A stretch of 15,726 bases of DNA from CAYPYS01 sp964445715 (GTDB lineage Bacteria > Omnitrophota > Gorgyraeia > Gorgyraeales > Gorgyraeaceae). Both the position numbers and the translations under genes were made by a program. Below, in pieces: positions 7,025 to 13,557 of the stretch (position 1 is the first letter of the stretch; each line of letters starts with the position of its first letter). Location of the stretch: the NCBI GenBank assembly GCA_964445715.1, contig CAYULJ010000029.1, positions 1 to 15,726 on the forward strand. The letters are read 5' to 3'. The notes under the pieces were generated by a model. The model saw only the letters and a program-made list of their open reading frames with translations, was not told the origin of the DNA and searched no databases.

Positions 7025-8263
7025 ATGAAGCGGAGAGTTGTAATTACAGGACTGGGTGTTATAGCACCTAACGGAGTTGGCAAGCGTGCGTTTTGGGATG
7101 CATTGAAAGAGGGCCGTTCAGGCATAAGGCGTATTACGCGCTTTGACCCTAGCCCTTTCCCTACGCAATTTGCTGGCGAAGCAGACTTTGACCCCACCAA
7201 ATTCATTTCCTTTAAGCAGATGAAGAGGATGGACAGGACTTCTCACCTTGCTGTTTCTGCGACAAAGATGGCAGTGGAAGATGCGAAGCTCAAGATAGAG
7301 GATGAAAACAGAGAACGCATAGGTGTCATGATCGGCACAGCAATGGCAGGTCATGGCATGATTCTTGAGCAACATAATGCCTTTTTAAACAAGGGCCCGA
7401 TGAGGATCGATACGTTTACTGCGATCGCGTCTTTTCCAGATGCTCCCTCGAGCCAGATTTCCATTGAATTAGGTATCAAAGGACCTAGCTTTTCGATTGC
7501 AACAGCATGTTCTTCAGCCTCTGACGCAATAGGTTATGCATTTAATGCGATTAGAAACAAAGAACTCGATATTATTATTATGGGCGGGGCAGACGCGCCA
7601 CTATTTCCTCCTATTTTAAGCGCATTCTGCGTGTTGCGCGCATTGTCTAAAAGGAATGATGCGCCCGAAGAAGCCTCAAGACCATTTGATAAGACAAGAG
7701 ATGGCTTTGTCCTGGGTGAGGGCAGTGGTATATTGATTTTGGAAGATTTGGAGCACACGCTGAAACGTAAGGCGCATATTTACGGCGAGATATTGGGTTT
7801 TGGCATGAGTTGCGACGCATACCACATGACAAAACCAGAGCCAACAGGCGGCCAGGCTATCAGGGCATTAAGGCTCGCATTAGAAGATGCAAAAATAAAG
7901 CCGGAAGATGTGGAATATATCAATGCGCACGGCACCTCGACTCCATTGAATGACAAAAACGAGACATTCGTGATCAAGGAGGTCTTTGGCAAGCACGCGC
8001 ATAAAATTCCTGTCAGCTCTATAAAATCCATGATAGGCCATTTAATAGGTGCAGCTGGTAGCGTGGAACTTATAGGCGCCCTTATGGCGCTGGAGGAAGG
8101 CATTATTCCGCCAACAATAAATTACAAAACGCCTGACCCGGATTGCGATTTGGATTACGTGCCAAACAAATCCAGACAGAAAGATATCAAGGTAATTCTG
8201 AAAAATTCGTTTGGATTCGGAGGAAAGAATTCAGCCATCGTAGTACGAAAGTTCAAAGAGTGA
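7025..8263 (+). CDS. Beta-ketoacyl-ACP synthase II-type enzyme, first copy
   Basis: This 412-residue KAS enzyme extends acyl-ACP chains by decarboxylative condensation with malonyl-ACP. The Cys-His-His set plus lysine is intact: C162 in ATACSSASDA, H302 in NAHGTST, K334 and H339 in KSMIGHLIGAAG. The C-terminal loop is NSFGFGGKN. Compared with the second copy downstream, the nucleophile context (CSSASDA against CAAGTHA) and the pocket segment (GTAMAGHG, with Met107 at the position of the acyl-chain gating Ile in E. coli FabF) differ. It may therefore have a different chain-length or substrate preference; that is inference. It is clearly FabF-like, but a FabB-type role or a specialised lipid role cannot be excluded. 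It starts after GGAAAG. Confidence 0.9.
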   Translation: MKRRVVITGLGVIAPNGVGKRAFWDALKEGRSGIRRITRFDPSPFPTQFAGEADFDPTKFISFKQMKRMDRTSHLAVSATKMAVEDAKLKIEDENRERIGVMIGTAMAGHGMILEQHNAFLNKGPMRIDTFTAIASFPDAPSSQISIELGIKGPSFSIATACSSASDAIGYAFNAIRNKELDIIIMGGADAPLFPPILSAFCVLRALSKRNDAPEEASRPFDKTRDGFVLGEGSGILILEDLEHTLKRKAHIYGEILGFGMSCDAYHMTKPEPTGGQAIRALRLALEDAKIKPEDVEYINAHGTSTPLNDKNETFVIKEVFGKHAHKIPVSSIKSMIGHLIGAAGSVELIGALMALEEGIIPPTINYKTPDPDCDLDYVPNKSRQKDIKVILKNSFGFGGKNSAIVVRKFKE

Positions 8264-8266
8264 ATT

Positions 8267-8295
8267 CTACAAGTATTCTTCGAGCGAAATTGTAG
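8267..8295. repeat. Second copy of the TTCGAGC hairpin repeat
   Basis: Bases 8267-8290 match 2108-2131 (end of pta) at 19 of 24 positions. This copy folds as CTACAA (8267-8272) with TTGTAG (8290-8295), with an inner TTCG/CGAA stem (8279-8282 with 8285-8288). TTGTAG is also part of the long palindrome that follows, so both structures cannot form at once. Confidence 0.5.
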
Positions 8296-8335
8296 TAGTA
8301 GTAGGGGACGTTTAAACGTCCCCTACTACTACAAT
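8289..8335. repeat. GC-core palindrome with TAG-triplet arms
   Basis: Bases 8295-8332 form a perfect 38-bp palindrome centred on GTTTAAAC with a GGGGACGT/ACGTCCCC core. Allowing a 3-nt bulge at 8292-8294, pairing resumes with ATT (8289-8291) and AAT (8333-8335). The left arm has four TAG triplets where the right has three, consistent with one slipped triplet. There is no T tract. It differs in sequence from the AT-rich palindromes and may be a separate dispersed repeat. Confidence 0.85.
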
Positions 8336-8341
8336 GTGGAT

Positions 8342-8356
8342 AAGTGTGAAGTTAAG
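8342..8356 (+). repeat. Right-arm remnant of the palindrome family
   Basis: Bases 8342-8356 match the right arm of copy D (7000-7014) at 14 of 15 positions. No matching left arm exists upstream; the GC-core palindrome stands in its place. It ends 13 nt before the fabG ATG, the same relation to a start codon as the other copies. Confidence 0.55.
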
Positions 8357-8359
8357 TGT

Positions 8360-8366
8360 AGGAGGG
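8360..8366 (+). promoter_or_regulatory. Shine-Dalgarno of fabG
   Basis: AGGAGGG lies 3 nt before ATG 8370. It fixes this start over the in-frame ATG at 8334, which has no such site and falls in the palindrome's edge. Confidence 0.8.
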
Positions 8367-8369
8367 AAT

Positions 8370-9122
8370 ATGTGTGGATTATCTTTGGAGGGCAAGATTG
8401 CGCTGGTAACCGGTGGCGCAAGGGGCATTGGCAAAGAGATTGCGCTCGTCTTAGCTAAAGAAGGCGCGAACATAGCCTTGTGCGACGTTAACCTGGAGGA
8501 GGCAGAGAAGACTGTCAAGGAAATCCAGGATCTGGGAAGGGAATCCCTTGCCTTTAAGGCCGATGTCACTGATCTGAAACAGGTTCAGGACATAGTAGAT
8601 AAAATTCTTGACAAATTTAAGAGATTAGATATACTTATAAACAACGCAGGCATAACCAGAGACGGTCTTATCCTCAGAATGAGCGAGGAAGACTGGGACA
8701 AGGTCATAGCAGTCAACCTAAAAGGCTGCTTTATATGCACGAAAGTCGCGTCAAAGGTCATGCTGAAACAGCGTTCCGGCAAGATTGTGAATCTTGCATC
8801 GATCATTGGTATAATAGGTAATGCTGGCCAGGCGAATTACGCTGCTTCCAAGGCAGGTATAATAGGGCTTACAAAGAGCGTAGCGAAAGAGCTGGCTTCT
8901 CGTGGTGTTTGTGTGAATGCGATCGCACCAGGATTTATCAACACGGAAATGACAGCCAAGTTGCCCGAAGAGGTTCAGAAGAATATGCTCGCGAATATAC
9001 CCCTTGGAAGATTCGGAGAGCCAAAGGACGTGGCGAATCTCACGTTGTTTCTTTCAAGTGAAAGCTCTTCGTATATAACCGGCCAGGTAATACCGATCGA
9101 TGGCGGCATGGTGATGAAGTAA
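8370..9122 (+). CDS. fabG: 3-oxoacyl-ACP reductase FabG
   Basis: FabG reduces beta-ketoacyl-ACP with NADPH, the first reduction of each elongation cycle. The 250-residue SDR-fold protein shows the cofactor motif TGGARGIG (14-21), NNAG (91-94), N116 and the catalytic S144, Y157 (YAASK) and K161. The C-terminal IPIDGGMVMK is typical. The ATG at 8370 is preferred over the in-frame ATG at 8334 because of the strong AGGAGGG site and because the longer form would add 12 unrelated residues. It is 15 nt from acpP, and the pair is almost certainly co-transcribed. The strong ribosome sites of fabG and acpP contrast with the weaker ones upstream, suggesting high expression. Confidence 0.96.
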   Translation: MCGLSLEGKIALVTGGARGIGKEIALVLAKEGANIALCDVNLEEAEKTVKEIQDLGRESLAFKADVTDLKQVQDIVDKILDKFKRLDILINNAGITRDGLILRMSEEDWDKVIAVNLKGCFICTKVASKVMLKQRSGKIVNLASIIGIIGNAGQANYAASKAGIIGLTKSVAKELASRGVCVNAIAPGFINTEMTAKLPEEVQKNMLANIPLGRFGEPKDVANLTLFLSSESSSYITGQVIPIDGGMVMK

Positions 9123-9137
9123 AAAGGAGGGAAGGAC

Positions 9138-9377
9138 ATGGCAGTTGCTGAAAAAGTAAAGTCAATAATAGCAGAACAGTTGGGCGTGAAACCAGAAGAG
9201 GTAACTCCAGAGGCATCTTTTATTGATGATCTCGGCGCAGATTCACTCGATACAGTGGAACTCGTTATGGCGCTGGAAGAGGAATTCGGGACAGAGATCC
9301 CGGATGAAGATGCTGAGAAGATCGCTACTGTTGGAGACGCTATTAAGTACATAGAAGAGAAGGCGCCGAAGAAATAA
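9138..9377 (+). CDS. acpP: Acyl carrier protein
   Basis: ACP carries growing acyl chains on a phosphopantetheine arm between all the fab enzymes in this window and on to PlsX. It has 79 residues, is acidic, and carries the attachment serine S36 in GADSLDTVELVM. A strong AAAGGAGGG site ends 5 nt before the ATG, as expected for an abundant protein. The gene lies 15 nt after fabG and is followed by a large hairpin with a T tract that could end most transcripts here. A lone ACP of this sequence beside fabG and fabF is the primary fatty-acid carrier rather than a polyketide ACP. Confidence 0.97.
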   Translation: MAVAEKVKSIIAEQLGVKPEEVTPEASFIDDLGADSLDTVELVMALEEEFGTEIPDEDAEKIATVGDAIKYIEEKAPKK

Positions 9378-9391
9378 TAGAAGGCCTTCCC

Positions 9392-9458
9392 AAGTAGAGA
9401 GTAGAGAGTTCGAGGTAAAAGTCAGTCGTTTTACCACTTTTTACTCTCTACTTTTTTT
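9392..9458 (+). terminator. Long hairpin with T tract between acpP and fabF2
   Basis: AAGTAGAGAGTA (9392-9403) is perfectly complementary to TACTCTCTACTT (9442-9453). Pairing continues inward with two wobble pairs to 9409/9436. After a 4-nt bulge, GGTAAAA (9414-9420) pairs with TTTTACC (9429-9435) around an 8-nt loop. T9452-T9458 follows. The shape fits a partial or full intrinsic terminator, although the stem is AT-rich. It could equally be a transcribed palindromic repeat. A separate 10-bp palindrome, GAAGGCCTTC, lies at 9380-9389. Confidence 0.6.
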
Positions 9459-9460
9459 AG

Positions 9461-9466
9461 AGGTGG
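9461..9466 (+). promoter_or_regulatory. Shine-Dalgarno of fabF2
   Basis: AGGTGG lies 10 nt before ATG 9477. It is too close (1 nt) to the in-frame TTG at 9468, so the ATG is the better start. Confidence 0.6.
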
Positions 9467-9476
9467 ATTGAAAGAT

Positions 9477-10712
9477 ATGAGGCGCAGAGTAGTTGTTACA
9501 GGATTAGGTGTTATCACTCCCGTAGGGAACAATAAAGAAGAATTCTGGACATCGCTTGTAAACGGAAAGAACGGCGTTGGACCATTGACTAGCTTTGACT
9601 GCAAGGATTATACTTCCCGCATAGCAGGGGAAGTGAAGAATTTTACGCCACACCCATTTATCCCAAAAAAAGAATTAAGGCGCATGGAGAAATTTGTACA
9701 GTTTGCAGTGACTGCTGCTAAGGAAGCAGTCGATGATTCAGGCCTTGATATCCCAAAAGAAGATCCTTTTAAGATAGGTGTTTTAGTCGGCTCAGGCATA
9801 GGTAGCTTGAGGATAATAGAGGAGCAGCACAAGGTAATCCTTGAGAGAGGCCCGTCAAGAATAACGCCTTTTCTTATTCCCATGCTGATTGTAAACATGG
9901 CGTCGGGCCATATATCAATAATGTTCAATGTCAAGGGCCCGAACTCCTGCACCACGACTGCGTGCGCAGCAGGCACGCATGCTCTTGGCGATGCCTTTAG
10001 GCTGATCCAGCACGGCGACGCAGACGTTATGATAACAGGAGGCACAGAGAGCTGTATTACAGCCTTGGGCGTCGGAGGTTTTTGTGCACTTAAAGCTCTT
10101 TCGACTCGCAACAACGAGCCAGAGCGGGCGAGCCGGCCTTTTGACAAGGAACGAGATGGCTTTGTAATGGCAGAAGGCTCTGGCATAGCTATTTTAGAGG
10201 AATATGAGCACGCAAAGAAGCGCAATGCCCGTATCTACGCAGAGGTCGTTGGATTCGCTATGACAGGAGATGGTTATCACATGACAGCGCCTGATCCTAC
10301 AGGTAAAGGCCCGGCAGAGTGTATGGGGCGAGCGTTGAAAGATGCTAATATAAAACCAAAAGACGTTACCTATATAAATGCACATGGCACATCCACGCAG
10401 CTCAATGACAAGATAGAGACCCTCGCAATAAAAAATGTATTCGGCGAATATGCAAAGAAGCTGCCAGTTTCTTCCACGAAATCCATGACAGGTCATCTAC
10501 TAGGCGCAGCAGGAGGAGTAGAATTCGCCGCGTGCGCGCTCGTAATAGAGAGAAGTATTATTCCGCCCACTATTAACTACGAAAATCCAGATCCAGAATG
10601 TGACCTTGACTATGTGCCCAATAAGGCACGGAATCAGGCAGTCAATATCGCGCTTTCCAATTCCCTCGGTTTTGGCGGCCACAACGCCACTATCTGCATA
10701 AAGAAATTATAG
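9477..10712 (+). CDS. fabF: Beta-ketoacyl-ACP synthase II FabF
   Basis: This 411-residue KAS II is the typical FabF of the window: C163 in TTACAAGTHA, H303 in NAHGTST, K335 and H340 in KSMTGHLLGAAG, and Ile108 in GSGIGS, matching E. coli FabF numbering and pocket residues. It elongates acyl-ACP, including the long-chain steps. The start MRRRVVVTGLG aligns with the first copy's MKRRVVITGLG and is preceded by AGGTGG; an in-frame TTG at 9468 would add three residues. It is separated from acpP by a hairpin and T tract, so its expression probably depends on read-through. The order acpP-fabF is the classic one, which supports this copy as the primary FabF. Confidence 0.94.
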   Translation: MRRRVVVTGLGVITPVGNNKEEFWTSLVNGKNGVGPLTSFDCKDYTSRIAGEVKNFTPHPFIPKKELRRMEKFVQFAVTAAKEAVDDSGLDIPKEDPFKIGVLVGSGIGSLRIIEEQHKVILERGPSRITPFLIPMLIVNMASGHISIMFNVKGPNSCTTTACAAGTHALGDAFRLIQHGDADVMITGGTESCITALGVGGFCALKALSTRNNEPERASRPFDKERDGFVMAEGSGIAILEEYEHAKKRNARIYAEVVGFAMTGDGYHMTAPDPTGKGPAECMGRALKDANIKPKDVTYINAHGTSTQLNDKIETLAIKNVFGEYAKKLPVSSTKSMTGHLLGAAGGVEFAACALVIERSIIPPTINYENPDPECDLDYVPNKARNQAVNIALSNSLGFGGHNATICIKKL

Positions 10713-10736
10713 ATGTTAGGTGTTTATAAGATAACG

Positions 10737-10765
10737 TTGATTTTTTGCTATTTTTGTAGTATACT
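10737..10765 (+). promoter_or_regulatory. Sigma70-type promoter for the CocE-like gene
   Basis: TTGATT (10737-10742) and TATACT (10760-10765) are separated by 17 nt and lie in a T-rich 109-nt gap. A start near 10772 would give a leader of about 50 nt before the ATG at 10822. Only sequence similarity supports this call, but both hexamers and the spacing are good. Confidence 0.6.
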
Positions 10766-10821
10766 TTATATAGAAGTTATAAATCTTTTGTGTAAGTTAA
10801 ACATAAAGAAGGTGGCTTTGT

Positions 10822-12603
10822 ATGTTTGTCATGAAAATGAAAAGTTTATTTTTGAGAAATAAATCAGTATCTGTCAAGTGCGCTGTGTTTTTTATTCCAT
10901 TTTTCTTTCTGGTATATGTGCTTGTAGGATTTGGGATGCAGAACACGCTTGAAGCTGCGACAGATATTGTTACTAATGACCAGCGCGCAGACGATGAATT
11001 TTATAATAACTTTGAGTATGTAGGACAGGTTGGTGATTTCCTGCATTATACTGGTTTTGTCTATATGGAAGATAATATTGGTCTCAAAACAGATGTGTAT
11101 ATACCTTTTACTAGTCAAGGGCCATGGCCGGTTGTGCTCAAGAGAACTCCATATCCGAGAAAGTTTTTTTATCCATACGAAACGGAATATGTTTTTGTAG
11201 TGCAAAGTGTACGCGGGATTAATGGAAGCGAAGGGGAGAATATACTTTTTCTTAATGATGCATGGGGCAAACTTGAAGGCACTGCTCGAGACGGCCTATC
11301 AACATACCGTTGGATTCGTGAGTGCTCATGGTGTAATGGGATTGTTGGCACAGATGGGTCAAGCGCCCCAGGTATGTTGTCAATATTATTAAATGGTACC
11401 TTACCGGAAGGTCTTCATGCTCAATTTATATCCTTATTTGCTGAATCAATTTATGATCAGGCTGTATACCCTGGAGGAGCATTTAGAAAACAGGATGTTG
11501 AGACATGGCTCGAGATGCATGATATTGATCCTATTAATCTAACGCTTATCCAGCAAAATCCATTGTACAATGAATTTTGGAAAGCGATTGATGCATCTCG
11601 TCGCCGCCCTATGGCTCATAGTCCTGCGTTGTACATTTGTGGATGGTTTGATGTTTTTAGTCAAGGGCCACTTGATGCATTTCGAGGACGACAATATGCT
11701 GGCAATGATGGCGCACGAGGAAAACAATTTTTGATTGTTGGACCATGGACACATAAAGGATTAAAAACAGTTCAACAGGGTGAATTGACCTTTCCCGATA
11801 ATAGTTATTTACCTCAAGAGAAGCTTAAGTTTCAGTTTTTTGAGCGGTACCTTAGAAATATTCATAATGATGTCGATAACTGGCCATTAGTTCGATATTA
11901 CGTGATGGGGGATGTTGATGATTCTTATGCGCCAGGGAATGAATGGCGTATAGCAGATCATTGGCCGATACCAGCAAAAGAAACGCCATTTTATTTACTG
12001 CCTGATAATACGCTATCTTCTGTCCCGCCGGATGACTATGCAGGTGATTTTTCGTATAAATATAATCCGGATGATCCAACGCCATCAAAAGGGGGAAGGA
12101 ATTTGATGGCGCCTTCAGGGCCCTATGATCAATCAGAGATCGAGGCAAGAGATGATGTTATAACATTTACAACACCAGTACTTGAAGAGCCACTTGAGAT
12201 TACAGGACGTATCAGAATGCATCTTTATGCAGCATCAGATTGCGTTGATACCGACTTTATCATAAAACTTTGTGATGTCTATCCAGATGGACGATCGATA
12301 TTGATAGCTGAAGGATTTAAACGTGCCCGATATCGCGGAACACATAAACATGAGAAGACAAGATTATTAAAACCGGACAAAATATATAGATTTACTATTG
12401 ACTTAGGATCGACGAGTATTATACTTAATGAAGGGCATCAAATCCGCGTTGCCGTTCAAAGTGCACATTATCCTGTCATTGATGCAAATCCTAATACAGG
12501 AGGTAATTCATGGGAGGGATCTCCCTGTCGAATGGCTACAAATACGATTTATTGCGCAAAGAAAGGCGAGCCTTCTTGTATTATATTACCTGTTGTTGAG
12601 TAA
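10822..12603 (+). CDS. Secreted CocE/NonD-type alpha/beta hydrolase (S15 peptidase family)
   Basis: This 593-residue protein matches the CocE/NonD and X-Pro dipeptidyl-peptidase (S15) family, serine hydrolases acting on esters or N-acyl/peptide bonds. The N-terminus has basic residues, then a hydrophobic stretch (about 20-40) and possible cleavage near A45-A46, so it is probably exported. Motifs in order: DVYIPF (91-96); a nucleophile elbow GSSAPG with Ser181 after WCNGIVGTD; CGWFDVFSQGPLDAF (273-287); and VGPWTH with His311. The C-terminal third (about 430-593) has the jelly-roll pattern of the family, with ITGRIRMHLYA and EGHQIRVAVQSAHYP. The elbow lacks the common Tyr after the serine (usually GxSYxG). 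The substrate is unknown. Arginine codons include eight CGA and one AGG, unlike its neighbours, suggesting transfer. A GAAGGTGG site precedes the ATG. Confidence 0.85.
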   Translation: MFVMKMKSLFLRNKSVSVKCAVFFIPFFFLVYVLVGFGMQNTLEAATDIVTNDQRADDEFYNNFEYVGQVGDFLHYTGFVYMEDNIGLKTDVYIPFTSQGPWPVVLKRTPYPRKFFYPYETEYVFVVQSVRGINGSEGENILFLNDAWGKLEGTARDGLSTYRWIRECSWCNGIVGTDGSSAPGMLSILLNGTLPEGLHAQFISLFAESIYDQAVYPGGAFRKQDVETWLEMHDIDPINLTLIQQNPLYNEFWKAIDASRRRPMAHSPALYICGWFDVFSQGPLDAFRGRQYAGNDGARGKQFLIVGPWTHKGLKTVQQGELTFPDNSYLPQEKLKFQFFERYLRNIHNDVDNWPLVRYYVMGDVDDSYAPGNEWRIADHWPIPAKETPFYLLPDNTLSSVPPDDYAGDFSYKYNPDDPTPSKGGRNLMAPSGPYDQSEIEARDDVITFTTPVLEEPLEITGRIRMHLYAASDCVDTDFIIKLCDVYPDGRSILIAEGFKRARYRGTHKHEKTRLLKPDKIYRFTIDLGSTSIILNEGHQIRVAVQSAHYPVIDANPNTGGNSWEGSPCRMATNTIYCAKKGEPSCIILPVVE

Positions 12604-12608
12604 TCATC

Positions 12609-12640
12609 GGTATTGCCTCTGGCAATTTACCCCCTTTTTT
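12609..12640 (+). terminator. Possible intrinsic terminator after the CocE-like gene
   Basis: ATTGCC (12612-12617) pairs with GGCAAT (12621-12626) around a TCT loop. GGT/ACC (12609-12611 with 12629-12631) may extend the stem past a TT bulge. T12635-T12640 follows, separated from the stem by CCC. The offset of the T run lowers confidence. Confidence 0.45.
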
Positions 12641-12653
12641 AGATTCAAGGCTT

Positions 12654-13496
12654 ATGAAAAGCTATATTTCTAATGCTATACGAATATCTCTGATATTGTA
12701 TGTGATTGTCGTACTTATGAGCACTGCGACAAAAGCTGATGAAGCTGATGAAAAGACTTTGTCTTCATTGCCTGTTTCTTTCTGCGTTTCTTTGCACGAG
12801 CTTAAGCATCCTGATAAGGGGATGATTGGTTATTATAATAGCATCGCACAAGAAGGCGATACTATTGTCTTTCTCACGGCCAGCTTTAATCCTCCGGGGC
12901 AGCCGCAACCTATTTTTGAAAAAGCGCTTTCCGTCTTGAAACCAGGAAGTTGCGTGGCGTTCAATGTGCCATCGTGGCAGACCGCTAAAGAATATGCACC
13001 ATATTTGAAAGGGAAAGTTACTGAATTAAGTTATGATTTAGAGCTATGGCCTCAATCGCAGGATGAATCAAAAAATATTGGAGAGGCAAGCCGCCAAATG
13101 CAACGTGTTTGTCAAAAATTTGGATTTCGCTATTCAGGACATCTCGGGGGTCGAATAGCAGAAGACCCTAAGCACCCTAATAATATTCAAGATATGGCAC
13201 GATACATTGATATATATCTCGCTGCATGGTGGGGGTATTTAAGAAAGCGTCCGCATGAATACGTCAAATTATTAAGGGATCAAGCGGAGCGTGTTCGAGA
13301 GGGTAATCATCGTGCGAAAATAAAGATAGGCGTATCTGTTGCAGATGATACTTTCGAGAACTCAGTCGATTTTCAACTTAATATTATTAAGAGCTCGCTT
13401 GATTTTGCCGATGGAGTAGGGATTTGGTATGATTTTAGAAGTAGCGCATCGAGAGATCGATTGAAGCAACTTATTGAGCAAATGAGGGAAAAATAA
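12654..13496 (+). CDS. Exported protein of unknown function
   Basis: I do not recognise this 280-residue protein. Residues 1-28 look like a Sec signal peptide: basic start, hydrophobic 11-22, then STATKA with likely cleavage before DEADE. The mature part alternates predicted beta strands (VSFCVSL, DTIVFLTAS, SCVAFNV, KIKIGVSV, GVGIWYDF) with helices. This suggests a TIM-barrel-like fold, with acidic residues (D128, E130 in SYDLELWP) at a strand end as in many glycoside-hydrolase-like barrels; that is inference. The 50-nt gap from the CocE-like gene and the shared CGA/CGT arginine preference suggest the two arrived together. The start has AAGG 3 nt upstream and yields a sensible signal peptide. 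Confidence 0.7.
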   Translation: MKSYISNAIRISLILYVIVVLMSTATKADEADEKTLSSLPVSFCVSLHELKHPDKGMIGYYNSIAQEGDTIVFLTASFNPPGQPQPIFEKALSVLKPGSCVAFNVPSWQTAKEYAPYLKGKVTELSYDLELWPQSQDESKNIGEASRQMQRVCQKFGFRYSGHLGGRIAEDPKHPNNIQDMARYIDIYLAAWWGYLRKRPHEYVKLLRDQAERVREGNHRAKIKIGVSVADDTFENSVDFQLNIIKSSLDFADGVGIWYDFRSSASRDRLKQLIEQMREK

Positions 13497-13519
13497 TAAG
13501 GTAATAAGGTTAGCTTATC

Positions 13520-13548
13520 TTGCCAAATTATATATAGTGTGATAAGAT
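13520..13548 (+). promoter_or_regulatory. Extended -10 promoter upstream of gspE
   Basis: TTGCCA (13520-13525) and TAAGAT (13543-13548) are 17 nt apart, with TGA directly before the -10 (an extended -10 TGn). Transcription would begin around 13555, only a few bases before the gspE ATG. CTTATC (13514-13519) and GATAAG (13541-13546) form an inverted repeat around the promoter that could be an operator. Confidence 0.5.
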
Positions 13549-13557
13549 TTATTAAGT

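Noticed and set aside
1..8356. CRISPR array
   Set aside because: The repeats are palindromes hundreds to thousands of bases apart at gene boundaries, not regularly spaced repeats with short spacers.
8334..8369. Longer fabG start
   Set aside because: It has no ribosome site and begins within the palindrome; ATG 8370 has AGGAGGG.
9608..10225. 205-residue reverse-strand ORF
   Set aside because: It is antisense to fabF2, in which the conserved KAS motifs are intact; no ribosome site or family similarity was seen.
10790..10800. GTGTAAGTTAA before the CocE-like gene as another palindrome-arm remnant
   Set aside because: It is only 11 nt, needs a one-base gap to match the arm, and has no paired arm; chance similarity in AT-rich DNA is likely.
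12428..12673. 81-residue forward ORF across the end of the CocE-like gene
   Set aside because: It is out of frame with a well-supported gene and has no start signal or domain.
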